A stretch of DNA of 64,000 nucleotides from the NCBI RefSeq assembly GCF_000812665.2, contig NZ_CP014327.1, positions 1,889,501 to 1,953,500 of the forward strand, given 5' to 3'. Source of the stretch: Falsihalocynthiibacter arcticus. GTDB lineage: Bacteria; Pseudomonadota; Alphaproteobacteria; Rhodobacterales; Rhodobacteraceae. Positions 17,994-27,206 of the stretch are shown here, piece after piece (positions within the stretch are counted from its first letter, which is position 1; each line of letters begins with the position of its first letter). The notes under the pieces are model-generated. The model saw only the letters and a program-made list of their open reading frames with translations, did no database searches and had not been told where the DNA came from. A program made the translations under genes and the position numbers.

Positions 17994-19585
17994 GCGCCCG
18001 CTCCGTCACTCTTGTCTGGTGTCATACCGGCCATCATCATCCCCAATTCGCGCTCGTTCGTTTCGCCCGCAAGGCGTTCGCCCATGATTTTCCCGTCAAA
18101 CATGACGACAATCCGGTCCGCAAGCGAGAGCACTTCTTCAAGTTCAACCGAGACCAGCAAAATCGCCTTGCCTTGATCCCGAAGCGCAACGATTTGCTGG
18201 TGGATGAATTCGATCGCTCCAATATCCACACCACGGGTCGGTTGGCCAATGAGGAGTAAATCAGGGTTGCGCTCAATTTCGCGTGCCAGAACAATTTTCT
18301 GTTGGTTCCCACCCGAGAAGTTCGCCGCGTGAAGATGCGGGTTCGGGGGGCGAACATCAAAGCGGTCCATCTTGCCTTGAGTGTCTTCAAGGATGGCTTT
18401 GTTGTCCATCAAGAACTTGTTTTTGTTGTATTTTGCGTCGTTGTGGTAGCCAAAGGCCATGTTTTCCCACGCTTCAAAGTCAAGGATAAGACCCTCTTCG
18501 TGGCGATCTTCGGGGACGTGGGCAATGCCATTGGCGCGGCGAGATTGGCCGTCGCTTTTGGAGCCTGTTAGGTCGAGTTCTTTGCCGTGCAAGCGGATGC
18601 TTCCGGTGGCCTTGGCATAACCGCCAAGAACTTCAAGAAGTTCTGATTGGCCGTTCCCCGAGACACCAGCAATTCCCAAAATCTCGCCTGCGCGAATATT
18701 GAAGGAAATGCCTTTGACGCGGGTGACCTTATCTTCGTCAACGACCACAAGGTTCTCGACCGAGAGGATTTCCTCACCCGGTTGCGCGGGGGCTTTGTCG
18801 ACATGCAGCAGCACTTTGCGGCCGACCATCAGTTCGGCCAACTGCTCAGGGCTCGTTTCCGATGTTTTCACCGTCGCGGTCATTTCCCCACGGCGCATGA
18901 CGCTCACGGTGTCGGTGATATCCATGATCTCGCGCAGCTTATGCGTAATGAGAATAATGGTTTTTCCAGAGGCGCGAAGCCCTTCGAGAATGCGGAACAG
19001 GTGGTCAGCCTCATCGGGTGTCAAAACCCCCGTGGGCTCGTCGAGAATAAGGATATCCGCCTTGCGATACAGAGCTTTCAGGATCTCAACCCGCTGACGA
19101 TGCCCCACCGAGAGGTCTTCAATCAGCGCGTCCGGATCAACATTCAACTCGTATTCTTCTGCCAGTTCCGTGAGCAGCTTGCGCGCCTTGCGCAACGACG
19201 GCGTCAGGCGCCAGCCATCTTCGGCCCCAAGGACCACATTCTCAAGAACCGTGAAATTATCAACCAGTTTAAAGTGCTGGAACACCATGCCAATGCCAGC
19301 CTTGATGGCGGCCTGACTGTCAGGAATGACCGTTCGTTTTCCGCTAATAATAATCTCGCCCGCATCGGCCTTGTAGAACCCATAGAGGATCGACATCAGC
19401 GTCGACTTACCAGCGCCGTTTTCGCCAATAATTCCGTGAACGGTGCCCTTTTGGACGGTGATCGAGATGTCTTTGTTGGCTTGAACAGGGCCGAAAGCCT
19501 TGGAAATGCCGCGCAACTCGATAGCGGGAGCGGGGGATGTTGGAGCGGCAGTTTCCTGCCGCCCCTTTTCTGGTGCCAAAGCCAT
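17990..19585 (-). CDS. ABC transporter ATP-binding protein, double NBD (BMP system)
   Basis: Energises the transporter. The 531 residues hold two nucleotide-binding domains: the first with Walker A GENGAGKST near residue 55, signature LSVGHRQRVEI and Walker B ILILDEPTG; the second with a degenerate P-loop GVSGNGQSELL and signature FSGGNQQKIVLARE. This tandem layout is typical of sugar and nucleoside importers (RbsA/NupO type). It is flanked by the BMP binding-protein gene (6 bp upstream) and the permease genes. Confidence 0.92.
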   Translation of the reverse strand: MALAPEKGRQETAAPTSPAPAIELRGISKAFGPVQANKDISITVQKGTVHGIIGENGAGKSTLMSILYGFYKADAGEIIISGKRTVIPDSQAAIKAGIGMVFQHFKLVDNFTVLENVVLGAEDGWRLTPSLRKARKLLTELAEEYELNVDPDALIEDLSVGHRQRVEILKALYRKADILILDEPTGVLTPDEADHLFRILEGLRASGKTIILITHKLREIMDITDTVSVMRRGEMTATVKTSETSPEQLAELMVGRKVLLHVDKAPAQPGEEILSVENLVVVDEDKVTRVKGISFNIRAGEILGIAGVSGNGQSELLEVLGGYAKATGSIRLHGKELDLTGSKSDGQSRRANGIAHVPEDRHEEGLILDFEAWENMAFGYHNDAKYNKNKFLMDNKAILEDTQGKMDRFDVRPPNPHLHAANFSGGNQQKIVLAREIERNPDLLLIGQPTRGVDIGAIEFIHQQIVALRDQGKAILLVSVELEEVLSLADRIVVMFDGKIMGERLAGETNERELGMMMAGMTPDKSDGAGA

Positions 19586-19591
19586 TCTAGC

Positions 19592-20581
19592 TTAGTACGC
19601 TGGGCAAGTTTCGTCGGACATGTAGTCATGTACCGTGATGTCGCCAGCAATGATGCCAGCTTTTGCCGCTTCAACTTGCGCGATCATGTCTTCGGTGATG
19701 AGTGCCGCATTGTGCTCGTCCATCGCATAGCTCACGCCATCGTTCGCAAGGCCCATTGCGTTGAAACCTGGCTCAACGGCTTCGCCAGCAAGGAAGCTTT
19801 CGTATACAGCGTTATCGACGCGCTTCATCATGGAGGTCAAAACCGACCCTGGCTGAAGGTAGTTTTGGTTGCTGTCGACACCAACCGAAAGGATACCTTC
19901 GTCAGCTGCCGTTTGAAGCACACCAAGACCGGTGCCGCCAGCTGCTGCGAAAACAACGTCGGAGCCTTGGCTGATTTGGCCGCGTGTAAGCTCGCCACCT
20001 TTTACGGGATCATTCCAAGCAGAAGGCGTTGTGCCTGTCATGTTGACGATGACTTTCGCGTCAGGGTTCGTCGCTTTGACGCCCTGTGCATAGCCACATG
20101 CAAATTTGGAGATCAATGGAATATCCATGCCGCCAACGAAGGAAACCGTGCCAGTTTCGGACGCCAAGGCCGCCAGAACACCCACAAGGTAGGAGCCTGT
20201 GTGCTCGTCAAAAACAATGCTGCGCACGTTTGGCTGGTCTACAACCATGTCGATCAAAACGAATTTTGTATCTGGGAAGTCAGGCGCCACTGTTTCTAGA
20301 GCGGAAGCAAACGAGAAGCCCGCCATGACAACAGGGTTGTTGCCGTTTTCGGCGAAGCGACGAAGAACCTGTTCACGCTGTGCATCAGCAGAAAGTTCGA
20401 ACTCGTCGTAAGAGCCGCCTGTTTCTTTTACCCAACGCTCAGCACCGTTAAAGGCCGCTTCGTTGAAGGATTTGTCAAATTTTCCGCCAAGATCAAAAAT
20501 CATAGCAGGGTCAGCCAAAACAGCGCCAGCCGATAGGGCCAAAGTCGCGGTTGCGCCGAGAATGGATTTCATGAGGGTCAT
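19592..20581 (-). CDS. BMP-family substrate-binding protein
   Basis: Periplasmic ligand-binding protein of 329 residues with a signal peptide ending near ALSAGAVLA; there is no lipobox Cys, unlike Gram-positive BMP lipoproteins. The mature part begins DPAMIFDLGGKFDKSFNEAA, the BMP (PF02608) hallmark, and has GGMDIPLISKFACGYAQG and VFAAAGGTGLGVLQTA. BMP proteins usually bind purine nucleosides or related ligands. GGGAGAG precedes the ATG. First gene of the operon. Confidence 0.9.
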   Translation of the reverse strand: MTLMKSILGATATLALSAGAVLADPAMIFDLGGKFDKSFNEAAFNGAERWVKETGGSYDEFELSADAQREQVLRRFAENGNNPVVMAGFSFASALETVAPDFPDTKFVLIDMVVDQPNVRSIVFDEHTGSYLVGVLAALASETGTVSFVGGMDIPLISKFACGYAQGVKATNPDAKVIVNMTGTTPSAWNDPVKGGELTRGQISQGSDVVFAAAGGTGLGVLQTAADEGILSVGVDSNQNYLQPGSVLTSMMKRVDNAVYESFLAGEAVEPGFNAMGLANDGVSYAMDEHNAALITEDMIAQVEAAKAGIIAGDITVHDYMSDETCPAY

Positions 20582-20708
20582 TATACTCTCCCAGTTGTGT
20601 TTTTTTAGGGTGTCATACCATGGATGACGTTACCCTTTGTTAAGAGCAGATCACAAGAAGATCATCGGGTATTTAGGGGAGAGAGGCGACCGTTGGTCAA
20701 CAATAATT

Positions 20709-20722
20709 TTACCATTTGGTAA
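20709..20722. promoter_or_regulatory. Inverted repeat TTACCA-TT-TGGTAA upstream of the BMP operon
   Basis: A 6-bp inverted repeat with a 2-bp spacer lies 128 bp before the binding-protein start. Size and position fit an operator for a dimeric repressor. No factor can be named. Confidence 0.4.
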
Positions 20723-20768
20723 TAAAACTTGGAATACCCGTGAAAATATTGGGTTATGTGCCGTGTTT

Positions 20769-21197
20769 TCAGGCCCCTATGGTTTTTCGAAAAACCTGAG
20801 CGTCTAAAATAGTACCGCTTTGCGAACGGTAGTATCCGCGTCGAAGCCCAGATTCGCGGTAACCCACTCCCCGATATAGGGAAAGTGCCGCTAGGTTATC
20901 TTCGGCGACCTCAAGAAATGATTCTGTGGATTCGCGTGCGATGGCCTCGTTTTCAAAGAGGTCCATTAAGGTGCGGCCTGCGCCCATTCGACGTGCATTG
21001 GGGGCGACGGCAATCGTAAGCAATTCGGCCTCTCCCGCGATAGCGCGCCCTAGAGCAAAGCCCGATGGGACCGTCACGAGGAATACCAATTTCTGACAAA
21101 GTAGCGAGGCGAACTCGTCCGCCGACCATGGACGCGGCGACGTGAAGGAGCGCGCGTGCAGCGCCGCGAGGGCCTGTGGTGTTTTGAGGCTAGTCAA
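20769..21197 (-). CDS. rimI: GNAT acetyltransferase, RimI-like
   Basis: Probable N-alpha-acetyltransferase of ribosomal protein S18, 142 residues. The acetyl-CoA loop is AVAPNARRMGAGRTLM (RRxGxG/A) and the C-terminal NLAALSLYRGVGYRE is typical RimI. I place the start at the TTG at 21197, whose bases overlap the tsaB stop; the longer open frame upstream is the antisense-free shadow of tsaB. A tsaB-rimI pair is a common arrangement and supports the call. No strong ribosome site, so translation may depend on coupling. Confidence 0.8.
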   Translation of the reverse strand: MTSLKTPQALAALHARSFTSPRPWSADEFASLLCQKLVFLVTVPSGFALGRAIAGEAELLTIAVAPNARRMGAGRTLMDLFENEAIARESTESFLEVAEDNLAALSLYRGVGYRESGLRRGYYRSQSGTILDAQVFRKTIGA

Positions 21198-21822
21198 GGA
21201 GCACCGGCGGCGCGTCCTTTGCGGGGGCGGCATCGGCAGAGCGTACATAAAACGGGGTTGGTCGTTGACCTTCGGATTGGAATTCAAAACGACGTGCCGC
21301 GATTTTAGCAATGGCAACCGCGAGCGGGATATTTGAGGGTGTAAATTCGGTGGTATCAACGGGGCCAACCGACGGTCCCTCCAAGACACGCGCCTGAGCC
21401 TCAACGAGGGGGATCTGCTCGATAACGTCCACATCAGCACCGAGACTTTGGATGTAATATGTATCCCGTGGGGCAGGGATCAAGGAGTAGATTGGGCGCT
21501 CTAGACCATCGGCCTGTGCTTCGAGCGCCGTGACGCCCACCGCCGGAATTCCAAGGGTCATCGCCAACCCACGGGCAAGGGCGACGGAAATCCGAATACC
21601 AGTAAAATTTCCGGGGCCGGTCCCCACACCAATCGCGGCAAGGTCAGCCCACTTGTGTCCCGCTTGCGCGAGGACGTCTTCAAGGATGGGCACGAGGTTT
21701 TCGGCTTGTCCTTTTTGCATCGGAACATAGGCTTGCGCCAAAACTTGGTCGCCAAACAGCAACGCGGCCGCACAATGGGCGGCCGACGTATCAAATCCTA
21801 AAACCAGTCGGTCAGGCTGCAA
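21190..21822 (-). CDS. tsaB: tRNA t6A biosynthesis protein TsaB
   Basis: Partner of TsaD in making threonylcarbamoyladenosine at position 37 of ANN-decoding tRNAs. About 210 residues with the ASKHA-fold start VLGFDTSAAHCAAAL and the conserved GVGTGPGNFTGIRI. GAGGTG lies 7 bp before a TTG at 21822, which I prefer over the TTG at 21837; both overlap the end of the nfu gene. It is followed by rimI with an 8-bp overlap. Confidence 0.88.
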   Translation of the reverse strand: MQPDRLVLGFDTSAAHCAAALLFGDQVLAQAYVPMQKGQAENLVPILEDVLAQAGHKWADLAAIGVGTGPGNFTGIRISVALARGLAMTLGIPAVGVTALEAQADGLERPIYSLIPAPRDTYYIQSLGADVDVIEQIPLVEAQARVLEGPSVGPVDTTEFTPSNIPLAVAIAKIAARRFEFQSEGQRPTPFYVRSADAAPAKDAPPVLLD

Positions 21823-22375
21823 CAGGCCGCACCTCAAGAACTTCGGGGATATAGTGCCGCAGCAGGTTTTCGATACCCATTTTCAACGTCAGCGTCGAAC
21901 TTGGACAGCCCGCACAGGCCCCTTGCATATGAAGATAAACGATGCCACGATCAAAGCCGTGGAACGTAATATCGCCACCATCTTGGGCAACCGCAGGGCG
22001 CACGCGCGTGTCGAGGAGCTCCTTGATTTGCTCAACGATCTCGCTATCTTCGCCTTCGTGAGCCGCATGACCAGACGCAGGTTTCACGTCTCCACTTAGC
22101 GCGGATTGGCCGGATTGGTAGTGTTCCATGATCGCGCCGAGAATTGAGGGTTTGACATGATCCCACTCCGTCGCGTCGTCTTTGGTGACGGTCACAAAAT
22201 CAGAGCCGAAAAATACGCCCGTCACACCACCAACAGCAAAGATGCGTTGGGCGAGGGGGGACGTGCCCGCTGTTTCAGCGCTCGGGAAATCCGCCGTTCC
22301 AACTTCAAGCACGGTCTGACCGGGCAAAAACTTCAAGGTCGCGGGATTTGGTGTGGACTCGGTTTGAATAAACAT
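21812..22375 (-). CDS. Nfu-type iron-sulfur scaffold protein
   Basis: Carrier of Fe-S clusters, 187 residues. The N-terminal Nfu domain starts MFIQTESTPNPATLKFLPG and the C-terminal NifU-like domain has the cluster motif CAGCPSS near residue 155 (CxxC). This two-domain build is that of NfuA/Nfu1 of alphaproteobacteria. AGGCC-type ribosome site (GGAGGC) precedes the ATG. It heads the nfu-tsaB-rimI gene string with overlapping ends. Confidence 0.92.
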   Translation of the reverse strand: MFIQTESTPNPATLKFLPGQTVLEVGTADFPSAETAGTSPLAQRIFAVGGVTGVFFGSDFVTVTKDDATEWDHVKPSILGAIMEHYQSGQSALSGDVKPASGHAAHEGEDSEIVEQIKELLDTRVRPAVAQDGGDITFHGFDRGIVYLHMQGACAGCPSSTLTLKMGIENLLRHYIPEVLEVRPVAA

Positions 22376-22474
22376 AGGGGCCTCCGTTTGATCCTAGATA
22401 TGCGCCTGCACGTCCTAAGTGTCAAGGTTTAGAACTGTTCTAAATACTCTTTTCCGACAGAAACACTTCGGTAA

Positions 22475-22930
22475 TTACGTGATGGCTTCAAGTTGCTCTT
22501 TGGTTAGGTCTCCTGGAACAATAGTCACGGGAATGGGCAAACTGCCCGCCGATTTTGACAGCGCCGAGACCAAGGGGCCGGGGCCACTTTTACCAGTACT
22601 TGCTCCAAGGACTAGGACACCGATCTGTGGGTCGTCGCGGATTTGCGCCAAGATTTCGTGCATTGGTTCGCCCTCGCGAATGATCAACGCTGGATCAATG
22701 CCTTGGCGGTCGCGCATCCATTTTGCGAAAACGTCAAAATGAACCTGAATCCGCTCGCGGGCTTCGGCGCGCATGATGTCGGCCACGCCAATCCAATGGT
22801 TAAACTCGTCTGGCGGGATCACAGATAGGATTTCCACACCGGCGCCTGTATTGGCCGCCCGCATAGCTGCAAATCGCATGGCGTTTAAACATTCGCGGCT
22901 GTCATCCAGTACCACCAAAAATTTGCGCAT
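22475..22930 (-). CDS. Universal stress protein, single domain
   Basis: UspA-fold protein of 151 residues starting MRKFLVVLDDSRECLNAMRF and carrying the ATP-binding type loop GASTGKSGPGPLVSAL near residue 110. The start at 22930 is set by GGGAGAA 6-7 bp upstream; the longer open frame has no ribosome site. UspA proteins are cytosolic and respond to stress or energy state; no specific role can be read here. Confidence 0.88.
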   Translation of the reverse strand: MRKFLVVLDDSRECLNAMRFAAMRAANTGAGVEILSVIPPDEFNHWIGVADIMRAEARERIQVHFDVFAKWMRDRQGIDPALIIREGEPMHEILAQIRDDPQIGVLVLGASTGKSGPGPLVSALSKSAGSLPIPVTIVPGDLTKEQLEAIT

Positions 22931-23031
22931 AAAATTCTCCCTTAATGGCGCGATGATGGCCGATTTTGGGGGCCTGCTGCAAGCACAATGAAAGGTGCCA
23001 CTGCGTCGCAGTCTCATTTGCGAAAGGAAAG

Positions 23032-23059
23032 CCGCCTCTGGTCGGGGAACCAGAGGCGG
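23032..23059 (-). terminator. Terminator after the VOC gene
   Basis: CCGCCTCTGGT (23032-23042) pairs fully with ACCAGAGGCGG (23049-23059). Read on the minus strand the stem is followed by CTTTCCTTT, and it lies 92 bp beyond the VOC gene stop. Confidence 0.65.
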
Positions 23060-23150
23060 GAGGGCTGTGTGGGATTGGTTGGGACTTGGGGCAAAGCTTG
23101 CCAACCCACAGGTTTAAGGTAGGCCGATTCTGAATCTTTTTTGTGACAGG

Positions 23151-23660
23151 TCAGCGGGGGAATTCGGCCAGCAATGCGTTAAGGTCGAACGGTGTATTGT
23201 TCATTGTCAGCGTACCGTTCTTATCTCGTGGCCACTCGTTTTCGGCGCGGTCCCAGTAAAGTTCGACCCCATTTCCATCGGGATCGTCAAGATAGATCGC
23301 TTGGCTCACACCATGATCGGCGGCACCAGTGAGGGGCCAATCGGCTGCGATCAAACGGTGCAGCGCATCGGCAAGTTCTGCGCGGGAGGGATAGAGGAAT
23401 GCCGTATGATACAGACCCGTATGCCCTTTGGGGAGCGGAGTCGCACCGAGGCTTTCCCATGTATTGAGGCCGATATGATGATGGTAGGAGCCCGCCGCGA
23501 GAAACGCTGCTTGCGGGCCGTAACGTTGCACAATGCCAAACCCCAAAATGCCGCTGTAAAAGGCAATGGCGCGGTCAAGGTCCGAAACTTTTAGATGAAC
23601 GTGGCCTATCCGAGTCTGGGGATGGACAGGCTTATTTTCGATGTGTTTGTTCGATGTCAT
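23151..23660 (-). CDS. VOC-family (glyoxalase/bleomycin resistance/dioxygenase) protein
   Basis: A 169-residue two-repeat VOC protein. The first repeat starts RIGHVHLKVSDLDRAIAFYS with a candidate metal His, the middle has HHHIGLNTWES, and the end has YLDDPDGNGVELYWD with the metal-binding Glu. This resembles extradiol-dioxygenase-like members rather than glyoxalase I. The substrate is unknown. It stands alone with its own terminator. Confidence 0.8.
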   Translation of the reverse strand: MTSNKHIENKPVHPQTRIGHVHLKVSDLDRAIAFYSGILGFGIVQRYGPQAAFLAAGSYHHHIGLNTWESLGATPLPKGHTGLYHTAFLYPSRAELADALHRLIAADWPLTGAADHGVSQAIYLDDPDGNGVELYWDRAENEWPRDKNGTLTMNNTPFDLNALLAEFPR

Positions 23661-23763
23661 GGCTTGCTCCTGTTTTCACATGTCAATTTAGGGATGTGCG
23701 CAGGAAAACGAAATGCTGATTGGCGCGCAGGGTTAGTTCATCTTTGCACATAGCGCGGGATGT

Positions 23764-23797
23764 GAAAACAAAAACGGGGCACCCGAAGGCACCCCGT
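23764..23797 (-). terminator. trpS terminator with UUCG tetraloop
   Basis: On the minus strand ACGGGGTGCC-TTCG-GGTGCCCCGT forms a 10-pair stem (two G-U pairs) closed by a UUCG tetraloop (23774-23797) and followed by TTTTTGTTTT. It lies 29 bp beyond the trpS stop. Confidence 0.85.
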
Positions 23798-23825
23798 AAT
23801 CTGTGGTAATTGTTTAAGGTGTGGT

Positions 23826-24869
23826 TTAGCGCACCATGCCAATGATATCGTAGGTTTTCTCAAGGATTGGTCCCGCAACAGTACGAGCGTTTTGGGCCCC
23901 TTGACGCAGGATTTTGTCGATCTCGGCGGTGTCTTGCATCAAACGCGCCATTTCGGCGGCAATCGGAGACAATTTGGAAACCGCAAGTTCGGCCAACATC
24001 GGTTTAAACACTGAGAACTCTTTGCCACCAACATCCGCAAGTACCGCATCCACAGTCATGTCGGCAAGACCCGCATAAATGTTGACGAGGTTGCGCGCTT
24101 CTGGACGTTCATTCAGACCAGAGGCTTCACTTGGCAGCGCATCAGGATCCGTCTTGGCCTTGCGAATTTTCTGAGAGATCATGTCGGAATCGTCCGTCAT
24201 GTTTATCCGGCTGGCGGCAGAGGGATCAGACTTCGACATCTTTTTGGACCCATCGCGCAAACTCATAACGCGTGTTGCCGCCCCCTCAGTAACGGGTTCG
24301 GGAATCGGGAAAAAGTCGACACCGTAGTCGTGATTGAACTTCGTCGCGATGTCGCGGGTCAATTCAATATGTTGTTTTTGGTCTTCGCCCACGGGAACAT
24401 GCGTGGCGTGGTACACCAATATATCGGCGGCCATCAAATTCGGATAGGCGAACAGACCCACAGAAGCGGCCTCGCGGTTTTTGCCAGCCTTGTCCTTGAA
24501 CTGGGTCATACGGCTCAGCCAACCCATGCGTGCTACACAGTTGAAAACCCACGCAAGTTGAGTGTGCTCGGGGACTTGGCTTTGATTGAACAGCGACGAT
24601 TTAGCAGGATCAAGACCCGCCGCAAGATAGCCCGCGGCCAACTCGCGCGTCGCGCGCCGCAGGTCATCCGGTTTTTGCGGCGTCGTGATCGCGTGCAAAT
24701 CGACCATGCAATAAAACGTCTCAATGCCGCTTGCTTGCATATCCACAAAGCGTTTGATCGCCCCGAGATAGTTGCCTAGGGTCAATCCGCCTGTTGGCTG
24801 AATGCCCGAAAATACGCGCGGTACAAACTGAGTGCCGGGCTGCGAGGGTGTTTGGACCACCTCGGTCAT
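23826..24869 (-). CDS. trpS: Tryptophanyl-tRNA synthetase
   Basis: Class I aminoacyl-tRNA synthetase charging tRNA-Trp, 347 residues. The HIGH-equivalent region is [20 protein letters not shown] and the KMSKS loop is [11 protein letters not shown] near residue 210. The start at 24869 has TGGAG upstream; the longer open frame adds 21 residues not typical of the family. It is followed by a strong terminator and is divergent from the rhomboid-like gene. Confidence 0.96.
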   Translation of the reverse strand: MTEVVQTPSQPGTQFVPRVFSGIQPTGGLTLGNYLGAIKRFVDMQASGIETFYCMVDLHAITTPQKPDDLRRATRELAAGYLAAGLDPAKSSLFNQSQVPEHTQLAWVFNCVARMGWLSRMTQFKDKAGKNREAASVGLFAYPNLMAADILVYHATHVPVGEDQKQHIELTRDIATKFNHDYGVDFFPIPEPVTEGAATRVMSLRDGSKKMSKSDPSAASRINMTDDSDMISQKIRKAKTDPDALPSEASGLNERPEARNLVNIYAGLADMTVDAVLADVGGKEFSVFKPMLAELAVSKLSPIAAEMARLMQDTAEIDKILRQGAQNARTVAGPILEKTYDIIGMVR

Positions 24870-24959
24870 AATGAATACTCCATCTGGATTTTTAATGTCC
24901 TTTCGCTTACCGATAGGACAAAGGCACGTCAATGTAAGCCTGTTTCATGAGGTCAGTAA

Positions 24960-25667
24960 ATGAGCACACCCCAAAACGACAATGATTTCGATCACAATGC
25001 ATCGCCGTTCAATGCCCTGCCCATCGCGGTTGTGGGGCTTGTGATGGTGATTGTCGCGGTCGAAATCATCCTGAGCTTGGCAAGTAGCGGTTTGATTGGC
25101 GGACCGGAGGCCATTGCATGGCGTCGCGACGCGATTTTGGATTATAGCGTCCTTGGCCAAATCATCACCCCCTACCTTGAAACGGGGCGCTATGAGCCAG
25201 AAGTCCTTGGCCGTTTTGTAACCTATTCTTTCGTGCACCAAAACTTCACGTCCATGGCCTTCGTCGCGGTATTTATCTTGGCGTTGGGGAAAATGACCGC
25301 CGAAGCCTTTGGTAACTTCGCGTTTCTGCTCATTTACTTTGCCTCGACCATCGTTGGTGCGGTCCTCTATTGGATGATTTTTCGCGAAGAAGCCGTTTTG
25401 ATCGGTGGCTATGTCGGGGCATTTGGCCTCATCGGAGCCTTTACCTTCGTGCGTTGGGTGAGCTTATCGCTCAATGGCAGCAAGCAATACCAAGCCTTCT
25501 ATCTAATCGGCATGTTTATGGGACTACGGTTAGTTTTTGGCGTGCTTTTTGGCGGATCCAACGATTGGGTTGCCGAGCTTATTGGCTTCTTTGTGGGGTT
25601 TTTCTTGTCATTCGTTTTGGTGCCCGGAGGGGCGAAGGCGATTTTGGTGAAGTTGCGCCGCAGCTAA
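24960..25667 (+). CDS. Rhomboid-fold membrane protein lacking catalytic residues
   Basis: A 235-residue protein with six or so membrane segments and rhomboid-family layout, including SFVHQNFTSM after the first large loop. The usual catalytic GxSG is replaced by GGYVGAFGLIG (no Ser), and the usual His in the last helix is Glu in VAELIGFFVG. Both members of the Ser-His dyad are therefore missing, so it is a pseudo-protease rather than an active one. I recall similar Ser-less forms in related bacteria. Convergent with murJ, with the stops almost touching. Confidence 0.75.
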   Translation: MSTPQNDNDFDHNASPFNALPIAVVGLVMVIVAVEIILSLASSGLIGGPEAIAWRRDAILDYSVLGQIITPYLETGRYEPEVLGRFVTYSFVHQNFTSMAFVAVFILALGKMTAEAFGNFAFLLIYFASTIVGAVLYWMIFREEAVLIGGYVGAFGLIGAFTFVRWVSLSLNGSKQYQAFYLIGMFMGLRLVFGVLFGGSNDWVAELIGFFVGFFLSFVLVPGGAKAILVKLRRS

Positions 25668-25668
25668 G

Positions 25669-27206
25669 CTAGCGGCGCAATGATGCTTTGAAATCGCCAA
25701 GGCGGAAGGCCCCAATCAGGTGCCCGAAGCCGAAATAGCTGACTATTCCGGCTGTGATGAGCAAGAGTAGCGCCAAGACTTCAAATCCACCCGTGCCAAA
25801 AAGCTGCCCGAGCATAAGGTTTGCGGCCCAAAGACATACGCCCATAAACAGCGAGGCGATGACAATGCGGATTAAGCGGCGCCAAAACCGGCGGTCAAAA
25901 CGCACGGTCTCGCCATAGCGACGCGCACCAAGCGCTAGCATAAGCACCATGGTCCACCCCGCGACAGTGGTCGCAAGGGCGGCGGCCCAAAACTGAATGA
26001 ACGGCGCAAGACCGATGGCAATGGCGGCATTTAACACCATCGCGAACAGCGCAAAATAGAACGGTGTTTTCGTGTTTTCCCGCGCGAAATAAACGGGTTG
26101 CAGCAGCTTTTGCAGCACAAACGCAGGCAGGCCAAGGCCGTAAATCGCAACGGCGACGGCGGTCGCTGCGGTATCGTCCGTGCCGAATGCACCGCGTTCA
26201 AACAATACCCTCACAAGGGGGATTGGGATCACAACTAGCGCCACGGCGGAAGGAATGGTGAGGGCGAGGGAAATCTCGCCCGCGCGGCTCAACGCATCGC
26301 GGCTGCCCGCAAAGTCTTCGGCGCGTAACCTGCGCGAAAGCTCCGGTAGAAGCACAATTCCAACGGCAATTCCGACAACGCCAAGGGGCAATTGATACAG
26401 GCGATCCGCATAGGACAGCCATGCAACGGCGCCTTCAAAATGGCTCGCGACTTGGCGTCCCACCAGCAAGTTGATCTGTACGACGCCCCCGCGAGGGCGG
26501 CGGGGGCGGCGATAATCATCAGACGCTTAAGGTCAGGCGTCATGCGTGGACGGCGGGGGATCAAGCGATATCCCGCGCGCGAAGCGGCCACCCAAACGAT
26601 GGTCATTTGTGCGATACCTGCAATGGGCACCGTGATGGAAATGGTCGTCCCCATGTCCCATCCCGCCCTATGTGCCGTCAGCATGGAGGTGACCAAAAGA
26701 ATGTTGAGCAACACGGGGGCGGCGGCGGCGGCGGCGAACCGTCCGGACGAATTTAGAACGCCGGACAGCAGCGCCGCGAGGGAGATAAACAGGATATAGG
26801 GGAAAACGATCCGACCATAGAACACAGCCAAGTCAAACCGTGCATCATTGGCAAATCCGCTGGCCATCGCAAGCACCAGCCAAGGCATGAAAAACTGGGC
26901 GATGATGGTGAAAACAATGAGGATTCCCGCAAGCCCAGACATCGCGTCCCGCGCGAATGTATGTGCGCCTTCGCCGCCCTCAAGCTTCTTGGAGAACATC
27001 GGTACAAAGGCCATGTTGAAAGCCCCTTCGGCAAAGAACCGACGAAACATATTGGGCAGCGAGAAAGCGACCAGAAACGCCTCTGCGACGGGCCCCGTTC
27101 CCAGATAGCTCGCAATAAGTATATCGCGTACAAAGCCTAAAATACGACTCATGAGGGTCCAAAAACCGACCGTCATAAAGCCCGACATCATCCCTCTGGA
27201 TCTCAT
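25669..27206 (-). CDS. murJ: Lipid II flippase MurJ, frameshifted here
   Basis: Moves lipid II across the inner membrane for peptidoglycan synthesis. The N-terminal part (FWTLMSRILGFVRDI, PNMFRRFFAEGAFNMAFVP) and the C-terminal part (VGRQVASHFEGAVAWLSYAD, LPLGVVGIA) are in different frames. One base is missing at C5 (26486-26490, plus strand): adding it turns the junction into AGGVVQINLLVGRQV and gives 512 residues, the normal length. As murJ is normally essential, a base-call error is more likely than a real break. Its ATG overlaps the glnD stop (ATGA). Confidence 0.9.

Noticed and set aside
18647-20299. 550-codon plus-strand ORF over the ABC ATPase and BMP genes
   Set aside because: Antisense shadow of two clear genes; composition follows the opposite strand.
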